Source of the DNA: Oceanobacillus jeddahensis
GTDB lineage: Bacteria > Bacillota > Bacilli > Bacillales > Amphibacillaceae
Assembly: GCF_000750635.1 (NCBI RefSeq)
Contig: NZ_CCDM010000003.1
Span: forward strand, 211,121 to 275,120
Direction of reading: 5' to 3'
DNA: 64,000 nucleotides
Shown: in pieces, positions 25,703 to 35,632 of the stretch
Layout of the letters: each line of letters begins with the position of its first letter
Position numbering within the stretch: position 1 is the first letter of the stretch
Notes under the pieces: generated by a model
What the model was told of the DNA's origin: nothing
The model's database searches: none
The model's input: the letters and a program-made list of their open reading frames with translations, nothing else
Translations under genes and position numbers: made by a program

Positions 25703-28507
25703 CTATTGATGAAACCAATTTTCTGCGGTGTTCATTAAATGACGTGTTGTTTCATAGTGAACAGGCACTGTTGGGATAGACTCCAAAAAGTATTTTCCGT
25801 ATTTTGCTGTTTTAATTCGTCCGTCGCAAATAAAAACAATACCTCGATCCTCGGAAGAACGAATTAATCGTCCGAATCCCTGTTTAAATTTAATCACAGC
25901 CTGAGGTAAAGATAGGTCCATAAACGGATTTCTTCCTGCTTCCTTCATTTGGTGCGATTTGGCTTCAAAAACAGGATGGTTTGGTGGCTGAAAAGGCAGT
26001 CTTGCCATCACAAGCGCCGATAAATCTTCTCCAGGTATATCAACACCTTCCCAGAAAGAACTCGTTCCAAGAAGAATTGCTTGATCATACGATTGGAAGT
26101 TTTTCTTCAGCCTGCTGCGGCTGCCACTCGTTACTCCTTGAGCAATAATGACATATTGCTGATCTGTCATCATTTCTTTTAATAAATCATTTGCTTTTTT
26201 AAGCATGTCGTAGGAAGTGAATAACACAAGCATTCTGCCTGAAGTAACTTCTGCTAATGATAATATTGCTTCACATACTGCATAGACAAAATCATCAATA
26301 TTGCCGTATTTAATATCTGGAAAATCAGTTGGAACTAGCAGCTGCACTTGTTTATCATACTGAAACGGTGATGCAATTTGTTCTGTTAACAAATCTTTTT
26401 CTGCCACTCCCAGCCTTTCTTTGATAAATTTAAATGAGCTTCCCATCGTCAATGTTGCACTAGTGAAAATAACACTTTCCTTTTGCGAGAAAAAGTCTTC
26501 CGCTAATATCGGTGCCATATTTGACGGTTCACTATAGAGGAAAACACTATGATGCCTTCCTTTTAAATCTACCTCCGCCCATTTTATTAACTCTACTTCA
26601 TTTTGTTCTTGAAACATCACTTTTAAATCTTCCATGTATTTTTCTAATACATCCTGCATCTGACCAATATTTTCAAGAAATTGTTTTTCATCGTCATTTT
26701 CCAAAGCATAATCATTAATTAATTGCATTAAAACATCTAACTGCTTTTGGAAATGCAGACGCAAACGTGCTGCCAAATCTTGAACGAGTTGCCAAGCATC
26801 CTGTTGATAAGTATCCGTTTTGATACGATATTGTACCCTTCCTAAATCACTAGTTGCTTTATCATTCTTCTGCTGAGCCATAACAAACCGTTCAATAAGA
26901 TGAAATAACTCATCAATATCGTATTTAGCTTCTTTCATAGCGGCATTCCATCTATCCGCCAGCTCCTCCCTTTTCTTTACATTAGAAGCTTTTAGAACTG
27001 CACTGAATTGCTTATCCTCATCTGCTGTTCCTAAATAATTACATGTAAATTGCATTTGTATGTAATCAAGCTTTAAACCATAATGATGAGAAGCTGTTTC
27101 TTCAAAATGATGTGCTTCATCAATAATAACCTTTTGATAGCTTGGTAAAAAAGCATAGTCATTAAACATATCTGTACATAATAAAGCATGATTGGTGATC
27201 ACGATATTCGCTTTTTGAGCTCGTCGTCTGGCTAATTGATAATAAGAGTGATGGAACCACGGTGATTTTGGATTCATTGTCTTTTCTACATCGGCAGAAA
27301 CCTTTTGAAAGAAAATATATCCTCCTGCCGGCAACTGAATTTCGTCAATATCTCCTGTCTCCGTTTCTGTAATCCATACGAGTAATATCGCTTTTGTTAA
27401 GACAAAGTCATAATTATCCTTGGAACCATAATCAAGTTCATAGAGAAACTTTTCCAGATTTAAATAATGATTTTTCCCTTTCATTAAAGCAACTTTAAAA
27501 GGACTATGAATAATCTTTCTTAATAAAGGGATTTCTTCTTCAAGAAGCTGACTCTGCAACTGTGTAGTATACGTACTTATAATAAGTCGTTCTTTATGAT
27601 TAACAGCTTGATAAACAGCAGGTAGTAAATAAGCTAATGATTTTCCTGTCCCTGTTCCTGCTTCAATAAAAGCATGTTTTTTGGCAGAAAAGGCATCGTA
27701 AATCGTTTCTGACATTTGACGCTGCCCTTCCCTTGGTTCATAGGAAGAAAATGCCTTAGAAAGAGCACCAGGTTTATTATAAATATCATCTAAGTATTCT
27801 CCGAACGATAGATCTATTTGAGACTGCGTTTTAGTCTCCTTTTCAGACATACGAAAAGCAAGTCCCTGATAATGTTTTATTTGATCATCCGGATGCTCCT
27901 GAAACGCTAATTCTTCCAGACGGTTATCAAGAATGGCGGCTAAATCGGATTGTAGTTTATCTTCCAGATTTTTTAGCTTATATAATGTTTCATATGGGAG
28001 ATGGTCCAATTTTTCTTTTAACTTAAAAAATAGCTTTGCCGTTACATAAGCATCCGATAAAGCACGATGTGGATCATCATGATGCAGCTCAAAATAGTCT
28101 GCTAAATGATTCAATTTATAGCTGGATATACTTGGGAATAAAATTCTGGATAATTCCACTGTGTCGAGAACCTGATTTTTTAATTCAGGATAACCATTGG
28201 ACGTTAATTCCATGTTGAGAAAACCAACATCAAAGTTTGCATTATGTGCAATAATATAACTGTCTTGCAAAATTCGGGTAATTGCTTCTGCTTCATCAAT
28301 AAATAATGGAGCATCCTTCACTTCTTCATTATGGATACCAGTCAGATGAGAAATAAATGGAGGTATAGACTGATTTGGGTTTAACAAAGTTGTTTTCGTT
28401 TCTTTAATTTCTTCATTTTCAATCACAACCATACCTATTTCAATTATTTTCCCTGACTTTGCTGGAGAATTTCCGGTTGTTTCTAAATCAATGACAACAT
28501 ATCGCAA
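25703..28507 (-). CDS. dinG: DinG-family helicase with N-terminal 3'-5' exonuclease domain
   Basis: A 934-residue DNA repair protein. The N-terminal DnaQ-like exonuclease (VIDLETTG at the start, HNANFDVGFL, HRALSDAYVT) is followed by an XPD-like superfamily 2 helicase with Walker A GTGTGKS and DEAH box. The Fe-S cysteines of E. coli DinG are not evident, as expected for the Bacillus nuclease form. I chose the TTG at 28507, preceded by GGAGGTGG, which gives the B. subtilis-like length. A longer frame would overlap birA. It is last in the ypjD-to-dinG operon; panBCD, usual between birA and dinG, is missing. Confidence 0.92.
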   Translation of the reverse strand: MRYVVIDLETTGNSPAKSGKIIEIGMVVIENEEIKETKTTLLNPNQSIPPFISHLTGIHNEEVKDAPLFIDEAEAITRILQDSYIIAHNANFDVGFLNMELTSNGYPELKNQVLDTVELSRILFPSISSYKLNHLADYFELHHDDPHRALSDAYVTAKLFFKLKEKLDHLPYETLYKLKNLEDKLQSDLAAILDNRLEELAFQEHPDDQIKHYQGLAFRMSEKETKTQSQIDLSFGEYLDDIYNKPGALSKAFSSYEPREGQRQMSETIYDAFSAKKHAFIEAGTGTGKSLAYLLPAVYQAVNHKERLIISTYTTQLQSQLLEEEIPLLRKIIHSPFKVALMKGKNHYLNLEKFLYELDYGSKDNYDFVLTKAILLVWITETETGDIDEIQLPAGGYIFFQKVSADVEKTMNPKSPWFHHSYYQLARRRAQKANIVITNHALLCTDMFNDYAFLPSYQKVIIDEAHHFEETASHHYGLKLDYIQMQFTCNYLGTADEDKQFSAVLKASNVKKREELADRWNAAMKEAKYDIDELFHLIERFVMAQQKNDKATSDLGRVQYRIKTDTYQQDAWQLVQDLAARLRLHFQKQLDVLMQLINDYALENDDEKQFLENIGQMQDVLEKYMEDLKVMFQEQNEVELIKWAEVDLKGRHHSVFLYSEPSNMAPILAEDFFSQKESVIFTSATLTMGSSFKFIKERLGVAEKDLLTEQIASPFQYDKQVQLLVPTDFPDIKYGNIDDFVYAVCEAILSLAEVTSGRMLVLFTSYDMLKKANDLLKEMMTDQQYVIIAQGVTSGSRSRLKKNFQSYDQAILLGTSSFWEGVDIPGEDLSALVMARLPFQPPNHPVFEAKSHQMKEAGRNPFMDLSLPQAVIKFKQGFGRLIRSSEDRGIVFICDGRIKTAKYGKYFLESIPTVPVHYETTRHLMNTAENWFHQ

Positions 28508-28535
28508 AAGACCACCTCCATTCTTTTCTATATTT

Positions 28536-29516
28536 TTATCGGTCAAACCATGTAATTTCTGCAGAGTAAAGCGTTATAGGACTTCCCTCTTGTGATTCGA
28601 CAATTAAAGCTCCTTCATCAGTAATACCTAGAAATTGGCCTGTCCACGCATCATGAAATGTGTTAATTTTAATATTTTCTCCTATTTTAAAAGCATGTTC
28701 TTCCCACGTGGATTTAATCGTTTTAAATCCTTCATTTAAATACATCTCATATGTATTTTCAAAGTGTTTTAATATGGTTTGAACGATTTCTTTCTTATCC
28801 CAGCTTTTTCCGGATTCCATTTTCAAGGAAGTGGCAATATCCCGAATAGATGCATCCCAGCTTGCTTCATTCTGATTTACGTTTAAGCCAAAACCAATTA
28901 AAACATAATCAATTCGATCTTGCTCTGCCTGCATTTCGGTTAAAATACCACAAAGCTTTTTATCTCCAATTAATAAATCGTTCGGCCATTTGATACCGAT
29001 AGGCAGGTTGGTCAGTTCATGTAATGCTTCTCTTAACGCAACCGCTGCTAAAAGTGTTAATTCGGAAGCTTTATTTGGAGGAATGGGTGGTCTGAGAAGG
29101 AGCGTTGTCCATAAACCTTCTTTATCTGAAAACCAATTCTTCTTCATTCTTCCTTTTCCTGCTGTTTGCTCCTCAGCAATAATAATGGTACCATTCGGAG
29201 CATTTTCCCGGGCTATTTCGTGGCCAATTAACTGGGTGGATGGTACGGACTCTTTATGAATAATATGTTGTCCCATCCACTTTGTTTTCAGTCCCCAGCG
29301 AATTGTATTGCTGCTGACTTTATCGGGAAATGAAACAATTCGATAACCTTGGCTTCTTTTCGCATCAATTCGATAGCCATCATTCTCTAAGTCTTTCATA
29401 TGCTTCCAAATCGCATTTCGAGAAATACCCAATGCTTCAGAAAGAGCCTGGCCAGAAATATAGCTCTCCTTACTTTGAGATAAAAGCTTGATTAGTCTTG
29501 AACGGGTAGATTCCAT
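28536..29516 (-). CDS. birA: Biotin-protein ligase and biotin operon repressor BirA
   Basis: Bifunctional protein of 326 residues. The N-terminal winged helix-turn-helix (about 1-60: SGQALSEALGISRNAIWKHM) binds biotin operators. The central ligase domain has KGRMKKNW (biotinyl-AMP loop) and GIKWPNDLL. A small SH3-like C-terminal domain follows. Start taken at 29516 with AAGGA upstream; the alternative at 29525 lies almost on that site. It overlaps the cca 3' end by 25 nt, so the two are translationally coupled. Confidence 0.93.
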   Translation of the reverse strand: MESTRSRLIKLLSQSKESYISGQALSEALGISRNAIWKHMKDLENDGYRIDAKRSQGYRIVSFPDKVSSNTIRWGLKTKWMGQHIIHKESVPSTQLIGHEIARENAPNGTIIIAEEQTAGKGRMKKNWFSDKEGLWTTLLLRPPIPPNKASELTLLAAVALREALHELTNLPIGIKWPNDLLIGDKKLCGILTEMQAEQDRIDYVLIGFGLNVNQNEASWDASIRDIATSLKMESGKSWDKKEIVQTILKHFENTYEMYLNEGFKTIKSTWEEHAFKIGENIKINTFHDAWTGQFLGITDEGALIVESQEGSPITLYSAEITWFDR

Positions 29517-30679
29517 TGTATCCATTCCTTTATTTTTGATTTTTCATTTGCCAGCCCGGAGATCACAATGTGATATTCAATTTGATCTAGCAGTTCCTTG
29601 ATCCATTTCCCCTTCGGACGTTCAGGAAACCATCTCATTAAATCATGTCCATTCACACACATGTCTTTTTTAGATAAGATAGGGAGATCCTCATATATAG
29701 AATATATCTCTTTTATGTCTATTATATCTTTATCTATCTGTTTTACTAAATACGTAAAATGATCCCAATGATCTCGTGGCAATTGATAAACAAACCATGC
29801 ATTGATTCCATCTATTTTATAGTGATGATAGGCATCTACAAGGTTATTTGCTTGTTGTTTCAATTGATTAGAGCATTTATAAGCTTTGATACAATCTGTT
29901 ACCGTGATGGAAGAACGCTTCAGTGCAACAAATGCAAAAACAGGCGCAAGGGAAGCAACCGGCTCTAATTCTTTTAATAACAACGGTTCATCGTTAAAAA
30001 TTGGCAAATGTTGATAAACCTCTAATTCAAAAATATAATCAACTGCTTTCTTAAAATAAGAGCCTGCACATAATTTTTCTAATTCAACCGTTAATCGTTC
30101 CACTGCTAATTTGTCTATTAATCCTTTATAATGTTTCATTGCTTTTTTTGTATGACCTTCAATGGAAAAACCCAGCTGGCTGGAAAAACGGAGCGCACGA
30201 ATAATACGTAAAGCATCTTCTTTAAACCGCTCCGTAGCATCTCCTACTGTCTGAATCTGCTCGCTAACGATATCCTCTCTTCCATAAAAAGGGTCCAACA
30301 TCTCCCCTTTAGCATCCATAGCTATTGCATTCATTGTAAAATCTCTGCGCTTTAGATCTTCTTCTATATTGCGAACAAAGTAAACTTCATCAGGGCGGCG
30401 GTGATCGGTATAGACCCCTTCTGTTCGGTAAGTGGTTACTTCAAATGACTCCTGTTCGTACCGGACAATCACTGTACCATGCTCTAATCCTACTGGAATT
30501 ACTTTTGGAAAAATGTTTTGAATTTCTGAAGGAAGGGCCGATGATGCAATATCCACATCATGAATCGGGCGGCCGATAATATAATCGCGTACACAGCCGC
30601 CGACAAAGTATGCTTCGTATTGGTTTTCTTCAATAATGGATATCACTTTTGCTGCCTTTTGAAAAACAGTTGGTAACAT
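29492..30679 (-). CDS. cca: CCA-adding tRNA nucleotidyltransferase
   Basis: Adds or repairs the 3' CCA of tRNAs without a template. At 395 residues it is a class II enzyme of Gram-positive type. The catalytic GGCVRD and DVDIAS motifs lie near residues 25-46, RRDFTMNA at about 105, and the ERLTVEL region follows. Start at 30679 with GAGG 8 nt upstream. It begins 4 nt after the bshA stop and overlaps birA. Confidence 0.94.
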   Translation of the reverse strand: MLPTVFQKAAKVISIIEENQYEAYFVGGCVRDYIIGRPIHDVDIASSALPSEIQNIFPKVIPVGLEHGTVIVRYEQESFEVTTYRTEGVYTDHRRPDEVYFVRNIEEDLKRRDFTMNAIAMDAKGEMLDPFYGREDIVSEQIQTVGDATERFKEDALRIIRALRFSSQLGFSIEGHTKKAMKHYKGLIDKLAVERLTVELEKLCAGSYFKKAVDYIFELEVYQHLPIFNDEPLLLKELEPVASLAPVFAFVALKRSSITVTDCIKAYKCSNQLKQQANNLVDAYHHYKIDGINAWFVYQLPRDHWDHFTYLVKQIDKDIIDIKEIYSIYEDLPILSKKDMCVNGHDLMRWFPERPKGKWIKELLDQIEYHIVISGLANEKSKIKEWIQWNLPVQD

Positions 30680-30683
30680 TTCT

Positions 30684-31820
30684 CTAGCCTCTTTTCGCTT
30701 CTTCGAGAACCCGGTCATATAATGCTTCATATTGATTGACAATTTTTTCAGATGAAAAGGAAGCACGGACATGCTCTATAGCTGAATCAGAAAATTGTTT
30801 TTGCTTTTCTGGATCAGATAACATCTCTATTGCATACGAAGCAGCTTGTCTGACATCTCCAAGCTCTACAATAAAACCTGTTTCACCATGTGTTAATACT
30901 TCTGGAATCCCGCCAACATTCGTGCCAATCCCGGGTACACCACAAGCCATTGCTTCTAATAATACTAACCCAAAGCTCTCTTTTTCAGACATAAGCAGCA
31001 TTAAATCTGCCATTGCTAAGATATCACTGACATTATTTTGTTTCCCTAAAAATTGTACTTCTTTTTCCAATCCCATCTCGTTAACATGCTGCACCATATC
31101 TGAAAATTCTGGGCCATCCCCAATTAATAATAATTTGGAAGGCAGACTTTCATTAATTATTTTAAATGTATCTATAATATCTTGAACCCGTTTTACTTTT
31201 CGGAAGTTAGAAATATGAACGACTATTTTATCGGAGGGGTTTATCTGAAATTGATTTCGCAGTTCCACCCCTTCTTTGGGATAGTATTCATTTTCATTGA
31301 TAAAGTTATAAATAACATCCATTTCTTTTTGTATATCCACCATTTCCACTGTCTGCTTTCGTAAGCTTTCTGAAACAGTGGTTACCGCATCGGATTGCTC
31401 AATACCGTGACGGATAACAGGCTTTAGCGTATTATCTATACCAAGCACTGTTATATCAGTACCGTGTAAGGTGGTAACGATTTTTACTGGATGCTTCGCC
31501 ATATCTCTTGCTAAAATGCCGCAAATAGCGTGTGGCATCGCATAATGAACATGAAGAATATCCAGCTTTTCACGATCAATCACCTCTGACATTTTTGCAG
31601 CTAGAGCTAAATCATACGGTGGATATTGAAATACCGGATAATGACTCATCTCCACTTGATGATAATAGACATTTACATATACTTTTTCTAAACGAAAAGG
31701 CATACTGGAGGTGATAAAATGTATTTCATGACCCTTTTCGGCTAATTTCTTCCCTAATTCTGTAGCGATTACCCCTGAGCCTCCAATTGTCGGATAACAA
31801 GTAATTCCTATTTTTTTCAC
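30684..31820 (-). CDS. bshA: N-acetyl-alpha-D-glucosaminyl L-malate synthase (bacillithiol step 1)
   Basis: GT4-family glycosyltransferase of 378 residues that joins UDP-GlcNAc and L-malate, the first step of bacillithiol synthesis. The N-terminal GITCYPTIGGSGVIATELG binds acceptor. The C-terminal EKESFGLVLLEAMACGVP is the nucleotide-sugar EX7E motif. The locus ypjD-dapB-mgsA-(bshB1)-bshA-cca-birA is conserved, but bshB1, the deacetylase normally directly upstream, is absent here; mgsA is 15 nt away instead. Confidence 0.93.
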   Translation of the reverse strand: MKKIGITCYPTIGGSGVIATELGKKLAEKGHEIHFITSSMPFRLEKVYVNVYYHQVEMSHYPVFQYPPYDLALAAKMSEVIDREKLDILHVHYAMPHAICGILARDMAKHPVKIVTTLHGTDITVLGIDNTLKPVIRHGIEQSDAVTTVSESLRKQTVEMVDIQKEMDVIYNFINENEYYPKEGVELRNQFQINPSDKIVVHISNFRKVKRVQDIIDTFKIINESLPSKLLLIGDGPEFSDMVQHVNEMGLEKEVQFLGKQNNVSDILAMADLMLLMSEKESFGLVLLEAMACGVPGIGTNVGGIPEVLTHGETGFIVELGDVRQAASYAIEMLSDPEKQKQFSDSAIEHVRASFSSEKIVNQYEALYDRVLEEAKRG

Positions 31821-31835
31821 AATGTCCCTTCTTTC

Positions 31836-32237
31836 CTACTCTTCCTTTACAATCTCTCTCCACTGAAAATCGCCTCTGTTGAGCCCATGCATAAAGATTT
31901 CTCCTCCGGCAATATTGGTTGCTAAAGGAATTTGATAAACATCACATAAGCGCATTAAAGCACTTATATCAGGCTCATGGGGCTGTGCAGTTAAGGGATC
32001 ACGAAAGAAAATAACCATATCCATTTCATTTTCAGCAATCATACTGCCTATTTGCTGGTCTCCACCAAGCGGTCCTGATCTAAATCGATGAACTGGGAGG
32101 CCAGTTGCTTCCATTATTCGACTGCCTGTTGTTCCGGTTGCATATAATTGATGCTTCTCCAGTACATGCGTATAGGCTGTTGTAAACTCAACCATATCTT
32201 CTTTTTTCTTATCATGCGCAATTAATGCGACATTCAT
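31836..32237 (-). CDS. mgsA: Methylglyoxal synthase
   Basis: Converts dihydroxyacetone phosphate to methylglyoxal and phosphate, a phosphate-releasing glycolytic bypass. The 133 residues start with the substrate loop [13 protein letters not shown]. The family motif [10 protein letters not shown] carries the catalytic Asp, and the C-terminal part ends with the conserved ATNIAGGE. It is operonic with dapB (36-nt gap) and bshA. The pairing makes sense because bacillithiol takes part in methylglyoxal detoxification. Confidence 0.95.
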   Translation of the reverse strand: MNVALIAHDKKKEDMVEFTTAYTHVLEKHQLYATGTTGSRIMEATGLPVHRFRSGPLGGDQQIGSMIAENEMDMVIFFRDPLTAQPHEPDISALMRLCDVYQIPLATNIAGGEIFMHGLNRGDFQWREIVKEE

Positions 32238-32273
32238 AGCTTCTCCTCCTCTACCATTGTACGCAAAAATATT

Positions 32274-33071
32274 CTATAGAATATTTTCTAAACCATAAAT
32301 AAGCTCATCTAAATCCATCACCTGATAAACACATTCTTTCACACCGTCCATAAAGGACGCTCTGTTCATCGAATCATGCTGGATGGTTAATGTTTGGCCG
32401 GCACCACCAAAAACAACTTCTTGATGGGCTACTAGACCCGGCAGGCGCATACTATGGATACGCATGCCATCAAAATCTCCCCCACGGGATCCTTTAATCG
32501 TTTCTTCTTCATTTGGATGCCCTTGTTTCTTTGCATTTCTCGTTTCTTGAATAAGCTCTGCCGTTTTCTTTGCAGTTCCAGAAGGAGCGTCCAGCTTTTG
32601 ATCATGGTGCTTTTCTATGATTTCTACGTCAGGGAAATAGACAGCTGCCATTTTTGCAAATTTCATCATTAAAACAGCGCCGATAGCAAAGTTTGGTGCA
32701 ATAATACAGCCCGTTTCTTTTTCGTTTGCGAGCTGTTTTAATTCTTCTAATTGCTCATCTGTATAGCCTGTTGTACCAACCACCGGCCGAACCCCGTGAT
32801 TTAATGCTGCTTTAGTATGTTTATAACCGACTTCAGGGATCGTTAAGTCAACAAAAACATCAGCCCGTTGTTCGGAAAAGCATTTTTCGATATCTGTATA
32901 GATTGGTGCATTAAAATCGTCTTGAAAGTCTTCTAAATCACTCAATTTCTTTCCTTCATTTTTATGATCTAAACAAGCCACCAATTCAAAATCCGTAACG
33001 CTGTGAATCATATGAACAGCTTCCTTTCCCATTCTTCCTCTTGGACCTGCTACGATAATTTTAATTGCCAT
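32274..33071 (-). CDS. dapB: 4-hydroxy-tetrahydrodipicolinate reductase
   Basis: Lysine/diaminopimelate pathway enzyme of 265 residues. It also feeds dipicolinate needed for spores. GPRGRMG at residues 8-14 binds NAD(P)H. The [15 protein letters not shown] block contains the substrate-binding HH-x3-K and SGTA. Start at 33071 with AGAGGAGGAAGAG upstream. It overlaps the ypjD 3' end by 11 nt, giving coupling. Confidence 0.95.
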   Translation of the reverse strand: MAIKIIVAGPRGRMGKEAVHMIHSVTDFELVACLDHKNEGKKLSDLEDFQDDFNAPIYTDIEKCFSEQRADVFVDLTIPEVGYKHTKAALNHGVRPVVGTTGYTDEQLEELKQLANEKETGCIIAPNFAIGAVLMMKFAKMAAVYFPDVEIIEKHHDQKLDAPSGTAKKTAELIQETRNAKKQGHPNEEETIKGSRGGDFDGMRIHSMRLPGLVAHQEVVFGGAGQTLTIQHDSMNRASFMDGVKECVYQVMDLDELIYGLENIL

Positions 33072-33414
33072 TTTTCTCTTCCTCCTCTTTTTTTGTCCAG
33101 CGATTTTTGTCTCTTGTTTCAAATTTTTGCATTGATTGCTCAAAGGAATCCGATAAATCAAAGTCCAGTGAATTTGCTAGGCAAGCTAACACAAAAATCA
33201 TATCGCCGACTTCCTCTTCAACGGTATTTTCTTTTTCTGTAGCTTTTTTTGGTTTTTCTCCATAATAATGATTAATTTCTCTTGCTAATTCTCCTGTTTC
33301 CTCCGATAATCTTGCCATTAACGCAAGCGGGGAAAAGTATCCTTCTTTAAATTGAGATATGTATTCATCTACTCGTTTTTGGACATCTTTTAAAGTTTGG
33401 TTCGTATCTTCCAT
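33061..33414 (-). CDS. ypjD: MazG-like nucleotide pyrophosphohydrolase
   Basis: A 117-residue house-cleaning enzyme candidate. The MazG metal-binding motif is present as [11 protein letters not shown] (about 40-50) and [16 protein letters not shown] (about 70-85). It is a single-domain, all-alpha form like B. subtilis YpjD, first gene of the dapB-mgsA-bshA-cca-birA-dinG operon. Start at 33414 with AGAGG 8 nt upstream. Substrate nucleotide unknown. Confidence 0.88.
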   Translation of the reverse strand: MEDTNQTLKDVQKRVDEYISQFKEGYFSPLALMARLSEETGELAREINHYYGEKPKKATEKENTVEEEVGDMIFVLACLANSLDFDLSDSFEQSMQKFETRDKNRWTKKEEEEKNGN

Positions 33415-33588
33415 TTCTAACACCTCTTTTACAATCCATATACTTTTTTCTCTTCTCTAATGTTAGCTAAAAGCAAGGGTTTTGACAACTAATTGGTACA
33501 GCAGGTGGATTGTTACTTGATTTTAATTTGTCTATAATAGATATTGGTCGAAATTAGGCTGTAGTACGCCTAACTTGAAGAAACATTA
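33415..33588. other. Divergent promoter region upstream of ypjD
   Basis: AT-rich stretch expected to hold the promoter of the leftward ypjD-dinG operon. I could not fix a convincing -35/-10 pair by eye. Beyond it (33589-33850) lie repeats. Confidence 0.35.
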
Positions 33589-33790
33589 TTTTTACACGAT
33601 AGGAAAGGATAAGAAAAACTACAGATTTAAGGAACTTCGACTAAGTTCCTTGCCCTGAGATAGGGATTAAGCGTGCTCCTCCTTCCAAAACTTTTGAACG
33701 CAGTGCAACTGGCTGGGGTTGGGACTGGGGCTGGGACTGCGATTACTCGTCCCATCGAAAACCATTGCGATTACTCGTCCCATTGTAAAG
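33589..33790 (+). repeat. Composite intergenic repeat: 34-bp module plus two TGCGATTACTCGTCCC copies
   Basis: A 34-bp module at 33589-33622 (ACACGATAGGAAAGGATAAG and flanks) matches 39330-39363 at 32 of 34 bases. Next is the hairpin GGAACTT-cgact-AAGTTCC (33631-33649), then ACTGGCTGGGG-type sequence and core repeats at 33738-33753 and 33766-33781. It lies between divergently transcribed ypjD and ypjC. Confidence 0.75.
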
Positions 33791-33909
33791 TGCTGTGCAT
33801 CGAAAAACCCCCACTTATGAAAACGTTGAAATCAGCACATCTTCGTGGCAGCAAAGGACGAGCGTCTGCCTGAGTTTTTTAATAACCGTACATAAGGAGG
33901 TACAGCAAA

Positions 33910-34776
33910 TTGAGCATTCGAGTTAAAAATATCATATTTATATTATTTGGAGCAGCAATATTTTCTTTTGGTCTCGTACATTTTAATATGCAGCACAATC
34001 TCGGAGAAGGCGGCTTCACAGGGATCACGCTGTTACTTTTCTTCTTATGGGATATGGACCCGGCAGTAACAAATATTGTACTTAATATTCCTGTTTTCTT
34101 TATCGGGTGGAAAATACTAGGTAAAAATGCATTTGTCTATACGATGGTGGGCACCTTATCTGTTTCGCTTTTTCTTTGGATTTTTCAAAAATACCAAATA
34201 CCGATTGGATTAGAAGATGATATGACACTTGTTGCTTTATTTGCAGGTGTATTTATCGGAGTAGGCTTAGGAATCATTTTCCGTTTTGGTGGGACAACCG
34301 GGGGCGTTGATATTATCGCCCGTATTATTAATAAATACACTTCCTGGAGCATCGGTAGAGCAATGTTCGTATTTGATTTTCTTGTTATTATAACCTCCAT
34401 TCTTACATTCCTTGAACTATCAGAAGGAATGTACACCCTGGTGGCTGTATTTATTGGTGCAAGGGTGATTGACTTTATTCAAGAAGGTGCTTATGCTGCA
34501 AAAGGAGCCTTTATCATCTCTAACCATAGTGAAGAAATAGCTGATCAGATTATGGAAAGAATGGATCGGGGCGTGACTATTTTAAACGGTCAAGGAAGCT
34601 TCTCTAAAGAGAAAAGAAATGTTCTGTATTGTGTAGTAGCACGGAATGAGATTGTACGGATGAAAAATATTATTAACGAAACAGACCCTTCTGCATTCGT
34701 CTCGCTGACAACTGTGCATGAAGTGATGGGAGAAGGATTTACATTAGATGAAAATAAAAAACCGTTAGATGATTAA
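33910..34776 (+). CDS. ypjC: YitT-family membrane protein (YpjC-like)
   Basis: A 288-residue integral membrane protein: five or six helices in residues 8-185, then a soluble DUF2179 domain (about 200-280). The motifs GEGGFTGITLLL and FGGTTGGVDIIARIINKYT are typical of YitT/YpjC proteins, whose transport substrate is unknown. It starts with TTG, supported by AAGGAGGTACAGC. It stands near ypjA, ypjB and ypjD as in B. subtilis but is divergent from ypjD, separated by repeats. Confidence 0.85.
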   Translation: MSIRVKNIIFILFGAAIFSFGLVHFNMQHNLGEGGFTGITLLLFFLWDMDPAVTNIVLNIPVFFIGWKILGKNAFVYTMVGTLSVSLFLWIFQKYQIPIGLEDDMTLVALFAGVFIGVGLGIIFRFGGTTGGVDIIARIINKYTSWSIGRAMFVFDFLVIITSILTFLELSEGMYTLVAVFIGARVIDFIQEGAYAAKGAFIISNHSEEIADQIMERMDRGVTILNGQGSFSKEKRNVLYCVVARNEIVRMKNIINETDPSAFVSLTTVHEVMGEGFTLDENKKPLDD

Positions 34777-34847
34777 CCGGATGAAAAGGGCTCAAAAAGA
34801 TTGTCCTGAATTCTGTCCGTTTGTCTGTTTTTATATTTTCCAGCATG

Positions 34848-34887
34848 CAAAAAAAAGATGACCCGTTTATGGATCATCTTTTTTTGC
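34848..34887. terminator. Bidirectional terminator between ypjC and the zinc peptidase
   Basis: GCAAAAAAAAGATGA and TCATCTTTTTTTGC pair (with an inner CC/GG) around a short loop. A-run and T-run serve both convergent genes. Confidence 0.85.
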
Positions 34888-34890
34888 GTC

Positions 34891-35577
34891 TTAGTCTCTG
34901 TTTGCCGCAAAGATAAGAATAAAGCGGATAAGCTCAGCAACAGCAACTAATGCTGCAGCAACGTATGTCATTGCAGCGGCGTTTAATACTTTTTTTGTCT
35001 CCCGTTCTTCATTATTACGGATAATCCCGGCAGAAACCATCTGTGTCATTGCCCGGTTGGAAGCGTCAAACTCAACAGGCAGTGTTACTAATTGGAAAAG
35101 CACTGCAGCAGCGAAGAAGATAATTCCAAGAAGCAGCATATTATTTGCTTGCATAAGCATACCTGCAATGATTAAGAACATAGAAATATTAGAGCCGAAG
35201 TTTGCTACTGGCACTAAAGCACTTCGAAAGCGTAAAAATGCATAATCTTCCTGATCTTGTATCGCGTGACCAACTTCATGTGCTGCTACTGCTGAAGAAG
35301 CCATTGATCTTCCGTGGTAATTATTTTCGGAAAGGTTTACTTGTTTTTTGCGAGGATCATAATGGTCTGTCAGTTCTCCTTTTACCATTCCAATCTGTAC
35401 ATCATGTAAACCGTTATCATCTAGAATTTTTCTGGCAACATCTGCACCTGTCATGCCAGAAGATGTTGGTTTTTTAGAGTATTTTGAGTACGTGCTTCTT
35501 ACTTTTCCTGATGCAATCATTGGCACGATCATTAATAAAGCAAAATAAATTAAATAAGCGCCTAAACCCATCTCCAT
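34891..35577 (-). CDS. Membrane zinc metallopeptidase, YugP family
   Basis: A 228-residue membrane protein with one N-terminal helix, the zinc motif HEVGHAIQD near residue 100, and three further hydrophobic helices. This matches the YugP (DUF2058-like neutral zinc metallopeptidase) family. The third zinc ligand is probably an acid in LPVEFDASNRA. The substrate is unknown. GGGGGAATT precedes the ATG. Gene order places it next to ypjC/ypjB, not its position in B. subtilis, so it may be inserted here. Confidence 0.85.
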   Translation of the reverse strand: MEMGLGAYLIYFALLMIVPMIASGKVRSTYSKYSKKPTSSGMTGADVARKILDDNGLHDVQIGMVKGELTDHYDPRKKQVNLSENNYHGRSMASSAVAAHEVGHAIQDQEDYAFLRFRSALVPVANFGSNISMFLIIAGMLMQANNMLLLGIIFFAAAVLFQLVTLPVEFDASNRAMTQMVSAGIIRNNEERETKKVLNAAAMTYVAAALVAVAELIRFILIFAANRD

Positions 35578-35632
35578 TTTTTAATTCCCCCATTACTATA
35601 TCTTAAGGTCAATTTTAGTCAGTATTTTAGTT

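Noticed and set aside
33673-33873. Frame of 66 codons between ypjD and ypjC
   Set aside because: It is composed of the interspersed repeat sequence (CTGGGG and TGCGATTACTCG blocks); no start signal.
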